Positions 27,057 through 36,300 of a stretch of 64,000 bases of DNA are shown here, one piece after another; the first letter of the stretch is position 1; every line of letters begins with the position of its first letter. Location of the stretch: contig WASS01000016.1 of the NCBI GenBank assembly GCA_009712635.1, positions 1 through 64,000 of the forward strand, in the 5' to 3' direction. The translations under genes were made by a program, and so were the position numbers. This DNA comes from Hungatella sp. GTDB taxonomy: Bacteria; Bacillota; Clostridia; Lachnospirales; Lachnospiraceae. The notes under the pieces are model-generated. The model did not search any database, was not told the DNA's origin, and saw only the letters and a program-made list of their open reading frames with translations.

Positions 27057-28388
27057 ATGAAAATTCCAACGATTAGAATGAAAAAGAAAATGTGGCTGGC
27101 TCTGGCCGCGGTTCTGCTGATCCTGTACTGTGGAATAAATGCAGCGAAAGGATTACGGGGGACCAGAGTGGAAACTGTCAAAGCACAGATTCAGTCCATA
27201 GAGGATCGTTATACAGAGGAGGGAACCATAACCTCAGGAGGAGAATACCGTCTTGTATCCCAGGTTCCTGGAGCAGTAAAAGAACTTCTCGTATCGGAAA
27301 ATGATACAGTGAAGAAAGGTGATGTTATATTTACCATAGACGATACCGATTTGCAGCATGAAAAGGCTCTTGGTGAAAGTGCGCTTTCCGGTTACCGGGC
27401 AAAGCTGGAACAAAGCCGTATCGGACAGGTAATGACTTCCTCACCTCAGGAGTATTTAAGCCTGACCAGGCAGGAGGTGGCTGCAAAAGAGGCGGATTTA
27501 AAGACTGCAGCTACCGTTTATCAGGCTTCAGATGCCCTTCTTGCAGCAGGCGGAATATCCAGGGTAGAGTGGGAAAAAGACCGGGCTTCTTATGAATATG
27601 CTTCTATGGCATGGGAACAGGCAAAGCAGCGTTATGAAGAAAGTATTCAATATCTGGAAAGTCTGAAATCATCGGGAATTGACGAGACCACCATAAACGG
27701 AAAGTTTTATAAAAGTGTGGAGGAGCAGCTAAACGCTCAGATTCAGGCTCAGGAGACCACCATAAAACAGCTGGAAGAGAAAATCGAAAAATGCTCAGTG
27801 GCAGCAGACAGAGACGGAATTGTCACTTCTCTTCCCGTAAAAAACATGTCTTACATACAGGTTGGGGAAACAGGGGCAGTGATTGCGAAGAAGGGGTCCA
27901 TGAAAGCAGAATCAGATGTTCTGGCCAGCATCGCTCCCTGTCTTTCCCCGGGAGATAAGGTCACTGTTGTGGTAAATACCAGAAATCAGGATCAGTTTTA
28001 CAGTGGTTCCATAGAAAAGGTATACGGGTATGCGCAAAAGGGAGTTTCAGCATTGGGACTGGATGAATACAGGGTACATGTAGTGATCGATATGGATGAG
28101 AATCAGGATCTGGAGGATAAGGAAGGGTACGGAGCTGATGTCCGGTTTACACTCTACCAGGGGGAGGATAAGCTGGTGATTCCGTCAAGTTCGGTATATG
28201 AAACAGATGATCAAAGTTATGTTTATATAATTGATAAGGGAAGGGCACAGAAGAAACAGGTGGAGGTGGAGTACAAAACTTCTTCCCAGACGGTAATAAA
28301 AGCAGGTCTGGAAAATGGAGATAAGGTGATTGATCATGTGGATACTAAGGAAGTTTATGAGGGAGCCAGAGTTTATGACGGTTCCTGA
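27057..28388 (+). CDS. HlyD/MacA-like membrane-fusion adaptor
   Basis: 443 residues. Short charged N-terminus and one membrane anchor (11-27), a split biotinyl-lipoyl barrel (strand VPGAVKELLVSENDTVKKGD near 72-91 and its partner after residue 255), a central coiled-coil hairpin of about 150 residues, and a beta-barrel C-terminal domain. This is the MacA-type partner of MacB permeases, which Firmicutes also have. Four nt after the permease gene. Completes a tripartite-style exporter for a peptide, antibiotic or lipid. Confidence 0.87.
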   Translation: MKIPTIRMKKKMWLALAAVLLILYCGINAAKGLRGTRVETVKAQIQSIEDRYTEEGTITSGGEYRLVSQVPGAVKELLVSENDTVKKGDVIFTIDDTDLQHEKALGESALSGYRAKLEQSRIGQVMTSSPQEYLSLTRQEVAAKEADLKTAATVYQASDALLAAGGISRVEWEKDRASYEYASMAWEQAKQRYEESIQYLESLKSSGIDETTINGKFYKSVEEQLNAQIQAQETTIKQLEEKIEKCSVAADRDGIVTSLPVKNMSYIQVGETGAVIAKKGSMKAESDVLASIAPCLSPGDKVTVVVNTRNQDQFYSGSIEKVYGYAQKGVSALGLDEYRVHVVIDMDENQDLEDKEGYGADVRFTLYQGEDKLVIPSSSVYETDDQSYVYIIDKGRAQKKQVEVEYKTSSQTVIKAGLENGDKVIDHVDTKEVYEGARVYDGS

Positions 28389-28414
28389 TGGGGTAAGCAG
28401 GAATATACAATCAG

Positions 28415-28463
28415 ACAGGAACGGCTGCAAGATGGAGAATCCATTCTGTGCAGCCGTTCCTGT
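28415..28463. terminator. Bidirectional terminator between convergent genes
   Basis: Arms acaggaacggctgca and tgcagccgttcctgt pair perfectly and continue inward through agatgga/tccattct. It separates the adaptor gene from the oppositely oriented cell-wall-binding gene. Confidence 0.85.
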
Positions 28464-28473
28464 TATTGAGTGA

Positions 28474-29895
28474 TTATTTTAATTTGTCGTAACCGGATGC
28501 TTTGATTGTTCCGTCACTGTTGGTGTTGTAATATTTCTCATCACCGTCTTTTACATTAGTTTTGCTCTTTGCAAGCTTTCCAGAGGTGCTGATTAAGTAT
28601 TCTTTGCCGTTGAATTCAACTACTTTGTATTTCTCATCTTTATCAGCTTTTAAGAGACGACCCTGGATGTAAATGCTGTCATCAGTGATGCCGTTGTAAC
28701 CTGCACCCTTGTTGCTTCCGGATTTGCGGAAGTTGAAAGTATAGGTTTCTCCGTCTAAATCAATGGTAGTTTTACCTGTAGCCATAGCGCCTTCCTTTGG
28801 TGAATTTCCAAAGTAGTAAACCAGACCTGTATCATCTACTGCAGGAAGCTCGCTTTCTGTCTCAATTTCATCATAAGAATCAATCACATTGCCAGTTACG
28901 TTCAGCTTATAAAGTCCGTGAAGCATTTCGCCCATTTCATTGAATGCATAACGGATGCCGTCAATGGTCTTAATCTGGCTCTTTACAAGATTGCCGTCAT
29001 TGTTTGCATAGAACCAGTACTGGGTATCATCTTCATGGCCTTTTGCATCAAGCTCTTCGCTTGGAACTGCCTTGAACCAGCCCTTTGCCTGCCAGCATTC
29101 TTCTGGAAGATTATAAAACTGGTTAGAAGAACTAGCTGTGGAAGTAGAAGCAGGAGTAGCCTCGTACCAGTCATATTTTGCAGCACCGTTTTCATTAAAA
29201 CGATATTTTTTACCGTTAATGGTTTTGGTTGTATCAGTGGTCTTTTTACCGTTTGAACCAAAGTAGAACCAGTAAGAACCATTGAAATTGTCATCTTTAT
29301 CTGTATCGTCTTCTACTTCAATGGATTTCCAGCCATCTACGCGGGCACCGTCAGAAGCATCGCCACAGTAGTATACGCCCTCTTTCCATGCATCATCCCC
29401 AGTAACACGGGTAGAAGCATCATCAAGCCAGCCGTACAGCATCTTTCCTTCTGTATCGAATGCGTAGGAGTGAGTTTCCCCATTTGCAATTTTTATTGAT
29501 TTAAAATTAGTTTTACCGTTGGTAGATGCCTTATAAGCTTTACCGTTGCTGCCAAAATAGTACCAGTTGGTATCTGCCGCATCTTCGTCGTCACTGTCTG
29601 AAGCAACCTCTCTCCATTCGTCAGTAACCATAGCACCAACAGAGTTTACATAATAGTAATTATCGTCTGTTTCAATGATCTGGTTTGTAGCAAGCTGTCC
29701 ATCAGAATCTAAGTAAAACCAGTTATCTCCTGATTTTCTCCAGGCTTCTGTAGTCATATCACCGCTTTTGTCATAGTAGACCCAGCTGCCGTTTTCTTCG
29801 GACCAACCTTGTGCTGCAAAGGATGTCATGGAGGCACCTATGGTAAAAATCGCTGCAGCGCAGGGAATCAGCCATTTCAGTTTCTGTTTCTTCAT
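28474..29895 (-). CDS. Secreted cell-wall-binding-repeat protein
   Basis: 473 residues from ATG 29895 (AAGGAG upstream). Signal peptide with KKQKLK n-region and likely cleavage after FAA (residue 28). The rest is made of choline/cell-wall-binding-type repeats, each with W, YY or WYYF aromatic pairs and G: WVYYDKSGDM, NWFYLDSDGQL, YYYVNSVGAM, YWFYFGSNGK and so on, at least ten units. No catalytic domain is seen, so it is a surface binder or adhesin/matrix protein. The spacing and acidity of some units (DDTDKDD insertions) suggest calcium-dependent or variable repeats. Preceded by an unusual 240-nt leader. Confidence 0.85.
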   Translation of the reverse strand: MKKQKLKWLIPCAAAIFTIGASMTSFAAQGWSEENGSWVYYDKSGDMTTEAWRKSGDNWFYLDSDGQLATNQIIETDDNYYYVNSVGAMVTDEWREVASDSDDEDAADTNWYYFGSNGKAYKASTNGKTNFKSIKIANGETHSYAFDTEGKMLYGWLDDASTRVTGDDAWKEGVYYCGDASDGARVDGWKSIEVEDDTDKDDNFNGSYWFYFGSNGKKTTDTTKTINGKKYRFNENGAAKYDWYEATPASTSTASSSNQFYNLPEECWQAKGWFKAVPSEELDAKGHEDDTQYWFYANNDGNLVKSQIKTIDGIRYAFNEMGEMLHGLYKLNVTGNVIDSYDEIETESELPAVDDTGLVYYFGNSPKEGAMATGKTTIDLDGETYTFNFRKSGSNKGAGYNGITDDSIYIQGRLLKADKDEKYKVVEFNGKEYLISTSGKLAKSKTNVKDGDEKYYNTNSDGTIKASGYDKLK

Positions 29896-30060
29896 AATAA
29901 TTCTCCTTTCATCTCTCCCGCCCATGGTTTTTGGGCATATAGGGATACCCCCAGGGTGTTTGTATCTCCTGTCAGGGTGTTCATTTCTCCTGCCCGTTTA
30001 TCGGGCTTATTCAGCTCGTATCGGCTGATAGGGAGACTTTAAACCATGGAGTAAGTACAA
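29896..30060 (-). promoter_or_regulatory. Structured, repeat-bearing leader of the cell-wall-binding gene
   Basis: Read on the minus strand this holds hairpins tcagc/gctga and gcccg/cgggc, then two 20-nt imperfect direct repeats (caggagaaatgaacaccctg and caggagatacaaacaccctg, 15 or more identities), then a G-rich/C-rich stretch. Copies of ccatggttt and aaaccatgg lie at the two ends. A possible promoter TTGACC-17-TTTAAA sits at its upstream edge. No known riboswitch was recognised. Confidence 0.4.
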
Positions 30061-30133
30061 GGTCAAGGGAAGTAAAAAAGGCGTAAGAATACGTAAGAAA
30101 ATGACGATTTGTTAATAGAATTGTAATCTTACC

Positions 30134-31498
30134 TTATTCTGGAAGAGGATGAATCAGCCCCTCAGTATCTATGGTAATTGTGGAAGAGAGCTGTTCCATA
30201 TACTGGAAAGATTTCTGCTTTTCATCAGGGGAAACAACCAGATCAGTGCTGCAATTTTCCTGAATACATGGGATAAACTGAAGTTTCTTAAGACCGTCTG
30301 GAGTGACCGTTGCTTCTACAAGTCCGGTTGGAATTGTCCTGCTGTTGAACCAGAAGTTGCCCAGACTATACACAATGGGAACACTCTTGTAATACTCAAT
30401 TCCCTGAAGGACATGGGGGTGGCAGCCAATGATTAGTCCTGCACCATGGTCAATGAATTGTCGAGCCAGATTTTGCTGGTCCTCTCCATAGTAATTGGTT
30501 CCTTCTGTTCCCCAATGGATAAACACCACTACAAAGTCGCTGTTTTCCTTTGCTTTGTTTACAGCACCTAAATAAAGATCAGGATTATCTGTTCTTAAAA
30601 CCCCCGGACTGTCAGGACCTGCTTCTTTTGTAAATCGGGTGGAACGTTCAATCTGAGTGGCGCAGACATAGGATATCTTCAAACCCCCGGATATAAAATA
30701 GACGGGTTCTTTTGCTTCCTCAATATTTCTTCCAGCCCCGGCATAGGGAATTCCGGCCCCGGATAATGTGTCAAGAGTATCCATAAGGGCATCTGCCCCG
30801 TAATCGTAAACGTGATTATTTGCCAGAGATACCAGATCCACAGACAGGGAATGCAGATTTTGGACCATGGAAGGATCTGCCCGGAATGTAAAGGCTTTTC
30901 CTGGCAGCGGGGTTCCCCTTCTGCTAAAGCTGAATTCATTGTTAATCATCATAATATCAGCGGAAGCCATCCGTGCTCTTACATTTGTCAGAATGCAGGA
31001 ATCAATACCACCTCTTGCGTAATAAGCGGACATATTGGCATATCCGTCTGCAAAACTTAAATCTCCGGCAAAGGATAATACAACCTGATTGGGATCAGAC
31101 GATTCTTTCATCCAGATATTGTGGGAACGTGCGGCGCCAGGGCTGTTAAGTATCCCAGAATAAAGATCCTTTAAAACAAGAAGTGAGTTTCCGGTCAGTT
31201 CATGCCAGAGTCCGCCTCCATCAGAGCCTGATTCAAATGAGGTTATGAGTCTGTCATAGACACTGGTTCCATATGTGGATTTAATAAAAGCCATGAAATC
31301 TTCGCTGATTCCTTGCGGAAGCCTGTCCTTTTTTACAGTTACCTGGTCAGAGGCAGCAGGGGCTTCGGTGTGTGAAGGGAAAGAGGCCTCATTCTCTTCT
31401 GACACCTGGACAGAGGGGGAGGAAAGGACGGCAGATCTTGTACAACCTGAAAGCAGCATAAGAATAGCAGGCAGAATGATTATTTGGTATCGCTTCAT
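30134..31498 (-). CDS. CapA-family metallophosphatase-like lipoprotein
   Basis: 454 residues. Lipobox L-L-S-G-C19, then a ~100-residue linker region, then a PGA_cap/CapA domain with SFAGDLSFADGY, INNEFSFS, SLANNHVYDYG, FIHWGTEGT, IIGCHPHVLQGIE and VYSLGNFWF, the conserved metal-site motifs of the calcineurin-like CapA fold. CapA proteins take part in poly-gamma-glutamate capsule handling, but many homologues, often called capsule proteins, have no known role. Upstream and same-strand neighbour of the cell-wall-binding gene, with 238 nt between. Confidence 0.85.
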   Translation of the reverse strand: MKRYQIIILPAILMLLSGCTRSAVLSSPSVQVSEENEASFPSHTEAPAASDQVTVKKDRLPQGISEDFMAFIKSTYGTSVYDRLITSFESGSDGGGLWHELTGNSLLVLKDLYSGILNSPGAARSHNIWMKESSDPNQVVLSFAGDLSFADGYANMSAYYARGGIDSCILTNVRARMASADIMMINNEFSFSRRGTPLPGKAFTFRADPSMVQNLHSLSVDLVSLANNHVYDYGADALMDTLDTLSGAGIPYAGAGRNIEEAKEPVYFISGGLKISYVCATQIERSTRFTKEAGPDSPGVLRTDNPDLYLGAVNKAKENSDFVVVFIHWGTEGTNYYGEDQQNLARQFIDHGAGLIIGCHPHVLQGIEYYKSVPIVYSLGNFWFNSRTIPTGLVEATVTPDGLKKLQFIPCIQENCSTDLVVSPDEKQKSFQYMEQLSSTITIDTEGLIHPLPE

Positions 31499-31664
31499 GA
31501 TTTTCTCCTGTGTTCATTTCTCTGCTGTTATTTTACCAGATTGCCTGGCAGAAAGATAGACAAAGGGTATCATTTTAGATTTATTCAGAAGCAATTTAGA
31601 AATCATTAAGATTTACTGTTCATAATAAACGTATCAAATAAAAAAGGAGAGAAATGTCATATGA

Positions 31665-31886
31665 GCATTAGAAAAGGCTGGTATCGTTATTATCGAGATG
31701 AAGTACTCTAAAAATCAGGTGGAAGTATGGTTCACAAATGGAATCTCTCCAAGCAAAAACAATGGGGAAAGCACAAAAATGGGAATTCAGAGTATTAAGT
31801 CTATGATGAATAAAATGGGTGGAATCTGTGAAGTGATAAACCATGACAGCAGCTATGTGATGAAAATAAAATTTCCTGTAATATAA
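31665..31886 (+). pseudogene. C-terminal remnant of a GHKL sensor histidine kinase
   Basis: A 73-codon open stretch starts right after an in-frame stop (31662-31664). It reads ALEKAGIVIIEMKYS, then VEVWFTNG, then MGIQSIKSMMNKMGG, the N-box tail, G1-like and G2-like parts of a GHKL ATPase as found in AgrC/VirS-type kinases. The rest of the kinase (sensor, dimerisation helix, N-box asparagine) is missing. An internal ATG at 31698 has no ribosome site. An AGGAG and ATG at about 31645-31661 open a 16-codon frame in another phase, suggesting a deletion joined a promoter region to the kinase 3' end. Confidence 0.6.
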
Positions 31887-32000
31887 GAATAATCACTTGA
31901 TCTGATGGTAATATAATACCACAAAAATGACTTTTTTTCAAGTCTTGTAATTTACTTAAAACAGGCGTAAACTGTGAATTTATCAGAAAGGAGTATGATT

Positions 32001-32462
32001 ATGAACAACGAAAAATGGCTGGTGAACAAAGAGGACAACTCTTCGCTTGCAAGATTAAATGCTGCAAACGAATATACCGGACGATTTGGTCTTAAATTAT
32101 CAGAGGAAGATGCTGCACTGCTTTTAAAAGAGAGAACCAATATATTAAAGAAGCAGGAAAGGGTGGAATTTGGAGAAGGAATTCTTCCTAAGCTTATTTT
32201 CGCTTTTTGCGATTCTCCGTATATTTATCAGGATAACTACACAGATACCCTTGGAAGGCTTCAGGAAATATTTTATTCGTATAAAAATGATACCCTGGAT
32301 GAAATACCGGATGATGAGCTGATTGAATTTATGAAGGAGCAGTTTGACGGTCCCTGTCAGGGATCCGTCGATTACCTGGAAGATACCGCTTTGGAGGGCT
32401 TCGCACGGAAATCCAGATTTGGTTTCCAAGATAACTGGGAAGAGGATGATGATGAAATATAG
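32001..32462 (+). CDS. Uncharacterised protein, DUF6323-like
   Basis: 153 residues from ATG 32001, 7 nt after AAAGGAG; an ATG at 31995 is too close to that site. No signal peptide or membrane segment. Recognisable blocks are GLKLSEEDAALLLKERT, VEFGEGILPKLIFAFCDSPY and ELIEFMKEQFDGPCQG, which I associate with the DUF6323 family of Lachnospiraceae and relatives. Strongly acidic C-terminus. Overlaps the next gene by 11 nt and is always seen, as far as I recall, next to such a partner. Function unknown. Confidence 0.65.
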   Translation: MNNEKWLVNKEDNSSLARLNAANEYTGRFGLKLSEEDAALLLKERTNILKKQERVEFGEGILPKLIFAFCDSPYIYQDNYTDTLGRLQEIFYSYKNDTLDEIPDDELIEFMKEQFDGPCQGSVDYLEDTALEGFARKSRFGFQDNWEEDDDEI

Positions 32463-33309
32463 CCAGGAGGAGTTACTGCCTGTAGTGGCAAAGCTTGCAG
32501 CCCGGTATACAAGCAATGAAAGTACGTCAATCTCTTATGATAAGGCGAGGCAGCTGATGGGAGCCGTGATTTACTGCATTGAAGAATATGAAAATGCAGC
32601 AGCCGGTTTAAGAGACCTGGTTACAGCACACGCCGCGGTATCTGCCGATACCGCCTACAGGCAGGGATATGATATACTCATAGAAAAGGTTAAAAAGATC
32701 CAACAGGAATATAACCTTATGATGAAGGAGTTTCAGTTTTACGGAAATCGGTGCTGTTATGATACCTTTCAAAAAGGGATGCCTGAATTTTTCCTGTATT
32801 ATGATGCACGCTTTTACCCCATGAACCATATTCTTACCCTTGATTATCCGGTTTTGGTTTCCTTAGAACCCCGGTGCGGTGCGGATCTGATGGAAGTCTA
32901 TGTAAGAAGTGCCTGTCTGGAACAAATTTTTCTACAGAAACTGCCTGCGGACTATATCATGCATGTGCTGAACGCCTATTCAGGTGATTACAAAGAACTG
33001 ATCATTAATCTGGCATCCATTGTGATAAGGAATGTCTTAGGCTGCCGGATTGCAGGAAAAAGCATTGATTTAAATGGTTATTCCTCAGTTGAGATGGAAC
33101 GACTTAAGCTTTTTATCAGTGGAAAAACCAGAGAAGAGTTAGAGGTACAATTAAAGAGATACATTGATGAACTCATGGATTTTGCTTATGGAGGAAATGA
33201 AGAGCTGGGGAATTATTTAAAAGAAGACATGAGAAATTTCAGCTTTGAATTACAGCACGGGTTAAACTATAACTGTTTTCAGGCGATGCTGGCATTGGGA
33301 AATAATTAA
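32452..33309 (+). CDS. Uncharacterised protein, DUF6179-like partner
   Basis: 285 residues from the third of three tandem ATGs (32446, 32449, 32452), the one best spaced from GGGAAGAGG. Soluble, mostly helical, no signal peptide. It resembles the C-terminal part of DUF6179 proteins that accompany DUF6323; blocks include SYDKARQLMGAVIYC, FYLYYDARF-like FFLYYDARFYPMNH and CGADLMEVYV. Translationally coupled to the gene before it. Function unknown. Confidence 0.6.
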   Translation: MKYSQEELLPVVAKLAARYTSNESTSISYDKARQLMGAVIYCIEEYENAAAGLRDLVTAHAAVSADTAYRQGYDILIEKVKKIQQEYNLMMKEFQFYGNRCCYDTFQKGMPEFFLYYDARFYPMNHILTLDYPVLVSLEPRCGADLMEVYVRSACLEQIFLQKLPADYIMHVLNAYSGDYKELIINLASIVIRNVLGCRIAGKSIDLNGYSSVEMERLKLFISGKTREELEVQLKRYIDELMDFAYGGNEELGNYLKEDMRNFSFELQHGLNYNCFQAMLALGNN

Positions 33310-33351
33310 AAAATACCGGAAACTTATTTCTTAAGTTTCCGGTATTTTTGT
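33309..33351. terminator. Bidirectional terminator between convergent genes
   Basis: aaaataccggaaactta / ttaagtttccggtatttt, near-perfect stem with a 4-nt loop and A/T runs on both sides. Confidence 0.9.
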
Positions 33352-33363
33352 ATCAACGGTACA

Positions 33364-36300
33364 TTATTCCTGTCCGGTTGTTTGATTTTGCTCTTTTAGA
33401 AGATTTTTCTGTGCGGTTGAAAGCATAAGTTTAATCCGGTTTAACTGATTTACTTCACTGGCGCCTGGATCGTAATCCACTGCGATAATGTTGGAGTCAG
33501 GATATGCTTTTCTTAACTCCTTGATTACACCTTTTCCCACAATATGATTGGGGAGACAGCCAAATGGCTGGGTGCACACAATATTATTGGTACCCGTATG
33601 AATCAGTTCCAGCATCTCTCCGGTTAAGAACCAGCCTTCCCCGGTCTGATTGCCAATGGAAACAAAGTCATTTGCCATATTAGCAAGGTTTCCGATATGA
33701 GCCGGAGCAGTAAAGTTCTTACTCTTTTCCAGTTCCCGCTTGGCAGTCTTACGGAAGAATTCCAATAGCGAGATTCCCATATTGGCTATGAATGCAGTGG
33801 ATTTTTTACCTCCAAGAAAATCTGCTTTAAAGTTTGTGTTATAAAAGCAATACAGTAAAAAGTCCATTAAATCAGGCATAACAGCTTCAGCGCCTTCCGC
33901 TTCCAAAAGCTCTACGATCCGGTTATTGGCAAGTGGGGAAAACTTCACAAGAATCTCACCTACAATACCAACCTTTGGTTTTTTCACAGAGTTTCTTGGC
34001 AGATTGTCAAAATCTCTGATGATGCCCTTAATGTTGCGGGAAAACTCGATCATGTCAGCGGACTTCTTTGAGAGAGATACAATACAGCGTTCTTTCCATT
34101 TTTCATGGAGAGAGTTGGCGGAACCAGGTATCTTCTCATATGGACGGGTGGCGTACAGCACCCTCATAAATATATCACCGTATACCACTGCCTGCATGGC
34201 TTTGGTTAACAGAGGCAGTGAGATGGTAAAGCCGGGATTGGATTCCATGTTTCCTGCGTTGACTGAAATCACAGGTACCTGACTCATCCCAGACTTATCC
34301 AGGGCTCTGCGGACAAAACCGATATAGTTGGAAGCACGGCAGCCTCCGCCTGTCTGGCTCATAAACACAGCAGTCCTGTCTAAATCATATTTGCCGGAAA
34401 GCAGTGCCTCCATGATCTGTCCGACTACAATCAGGGAAGGATAGCAGGCATCGTTATTTACGTATTTTAAGCCTGTATCAATGGCAGAGCGATTATCGTT
34501 CTGCAGAACCTCAACCCGGTAGCCGAATGCCCGGATAGCGGGCTGTAAAAGATCAAAATGAAGAGGAGACATCTGGGGACAAAGAATGGTATATTCCTGT
34601 TTCATCTCCTTGGTAAACATCACCCTGTTATAGGCGCTGGAAACCACTTTGTGCTCGAAGTGACGCTTGTCACGTACCTTTAAGGCGGCAATGAGAGAGC
34701 GGACACGGATTCTGGCAGCTCCTAAGTTGTTAACCTCGTCTATTTTAAGTACTGTATAAATTTTGCCGGAACCGGTCAGGATATCATTAACCTGATCTGT
34801 AGTGACGGCATCCAGACCGCATCCAAAGGAATTAAGCTGAATTAAGTCTAAGTTGTTCTCTTTTTTCACCAGACTGGCAGCCCGGTAAAGCCGGGTGTGG
34901 TACATCCACTGGTCTGTTACAACCAGAGGGCGTTCAATGTCAGCAAGATGGGAGATGGAATCCTCGGTCAGCACTGCAAATCCATAAGAGGTAATCAGTT
35001 CCGGAATTCCGTGGTTGATTTCCGGATCTACATGGTAAGGCCGGCCAGCCAGTACGATTCCGTGTCTGTTATTTTCTTTTAACCACTGTAAGGCTTCTTC
35101 CCCTTTTTTCTCCATATCTGTGCGGGAAGCCATGAGCTCTGTCCAGGCCTTATGGGAAGCGTCAGCAACTTCCGATGCAGGAATGTTAAATTCTTTAGTA
35201 AAGACCTCTGTTAAGCGTTTTGTTAAGACTTCTTCATTGGTAAAAGCCATAAATGGATTTAAGAAACGAATGGCTTCTGTTTTAATGCCTTCTACGTTAT
35301 TTTTAATATTTTCTGCGTAGGAGGTTACAATGGGGCAGTTAAAATGATTGCCTGCATCAGGACTTTCATTTCGTTCGTATGGAATACAGGGGTAAAAAAT
35401 AGTTTTAACTCCCTGCTTAATGAGCCATTCTATATGACCGTGGGCGATCTTTGCCGGATAACACTCGGATTCACTGGGGATGGATTCAATACCCAGTTCA
35501 TAGATCTTCCTGGTGGATTGTGGGGACAGTACAGTACGGAACTTTAAGGTATGGAAAAATACAGCCCAGAAGGGGTAATTTTCATAAAGGTTCAGTACCC
35601 GTGGAATTCCGATGACTCCCCGTGTGGCCAGATCAGCGCTTAACGGTTCATAATCAAACATCCGGTGATTTTTATAATCAAACAGGTTTGGAATCTCACG
35701 TCTTGTTTTTTCTTTTCCAAGTCCCCGCTCGCAGCGGTTTCCGGAGATGAACTGGCGCCCGCCGTCAAACCGGTTGATGGTCAGAACGCAGTTGTTGGTA
35801 CAGCCCTTGCACCGGCTCATGTTTGTTTCATAGTGAAGAGCCAGAATCTTATCAAGATCCAGCATTGTAGTCTTTGCCGACTGGTCATAACGCTCTCTTG
35901 CAATTAAGGCAGCTCCAAAGGCTCCCATAATTCCGGCAATGTCCGGTCTTACTGCCTCACAGCCGGATATTTTTTCAAAGCTTCGAAGTACGGCATTGTT
36001 ATAAAAGGTACCGCCCTGAACCACTACATGTTTTCCAAGATCAGAGGCACTTGTTATTTTGATAACTTTAAATAATGCATTTTTTATTACGGAATACGCA
36101 AGTCCGGCAGAAATATCAGAAACCTCAGCCCCTTCTTTCTGAGCCTGCTTTACATTGGAGTTCATAAAAACGGTACATCTGGTTCCAAGATCAGTGGGGT
36201 TTTTTGCAAATATAGCCTCAGTGGCAAAATCTTCCACTTTGTAATTCAGGGAATTGGCAAAGGTTTCAATAAAGGAACCGCAGCCAGAAGAGCATGCTTC

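Noticed and set aside
28918-29256. 112-codon plus-strand frame opposite the cell-wall-binding gene
   Set aside because: Antisense to repeat-coding sequence; no independent evidence.
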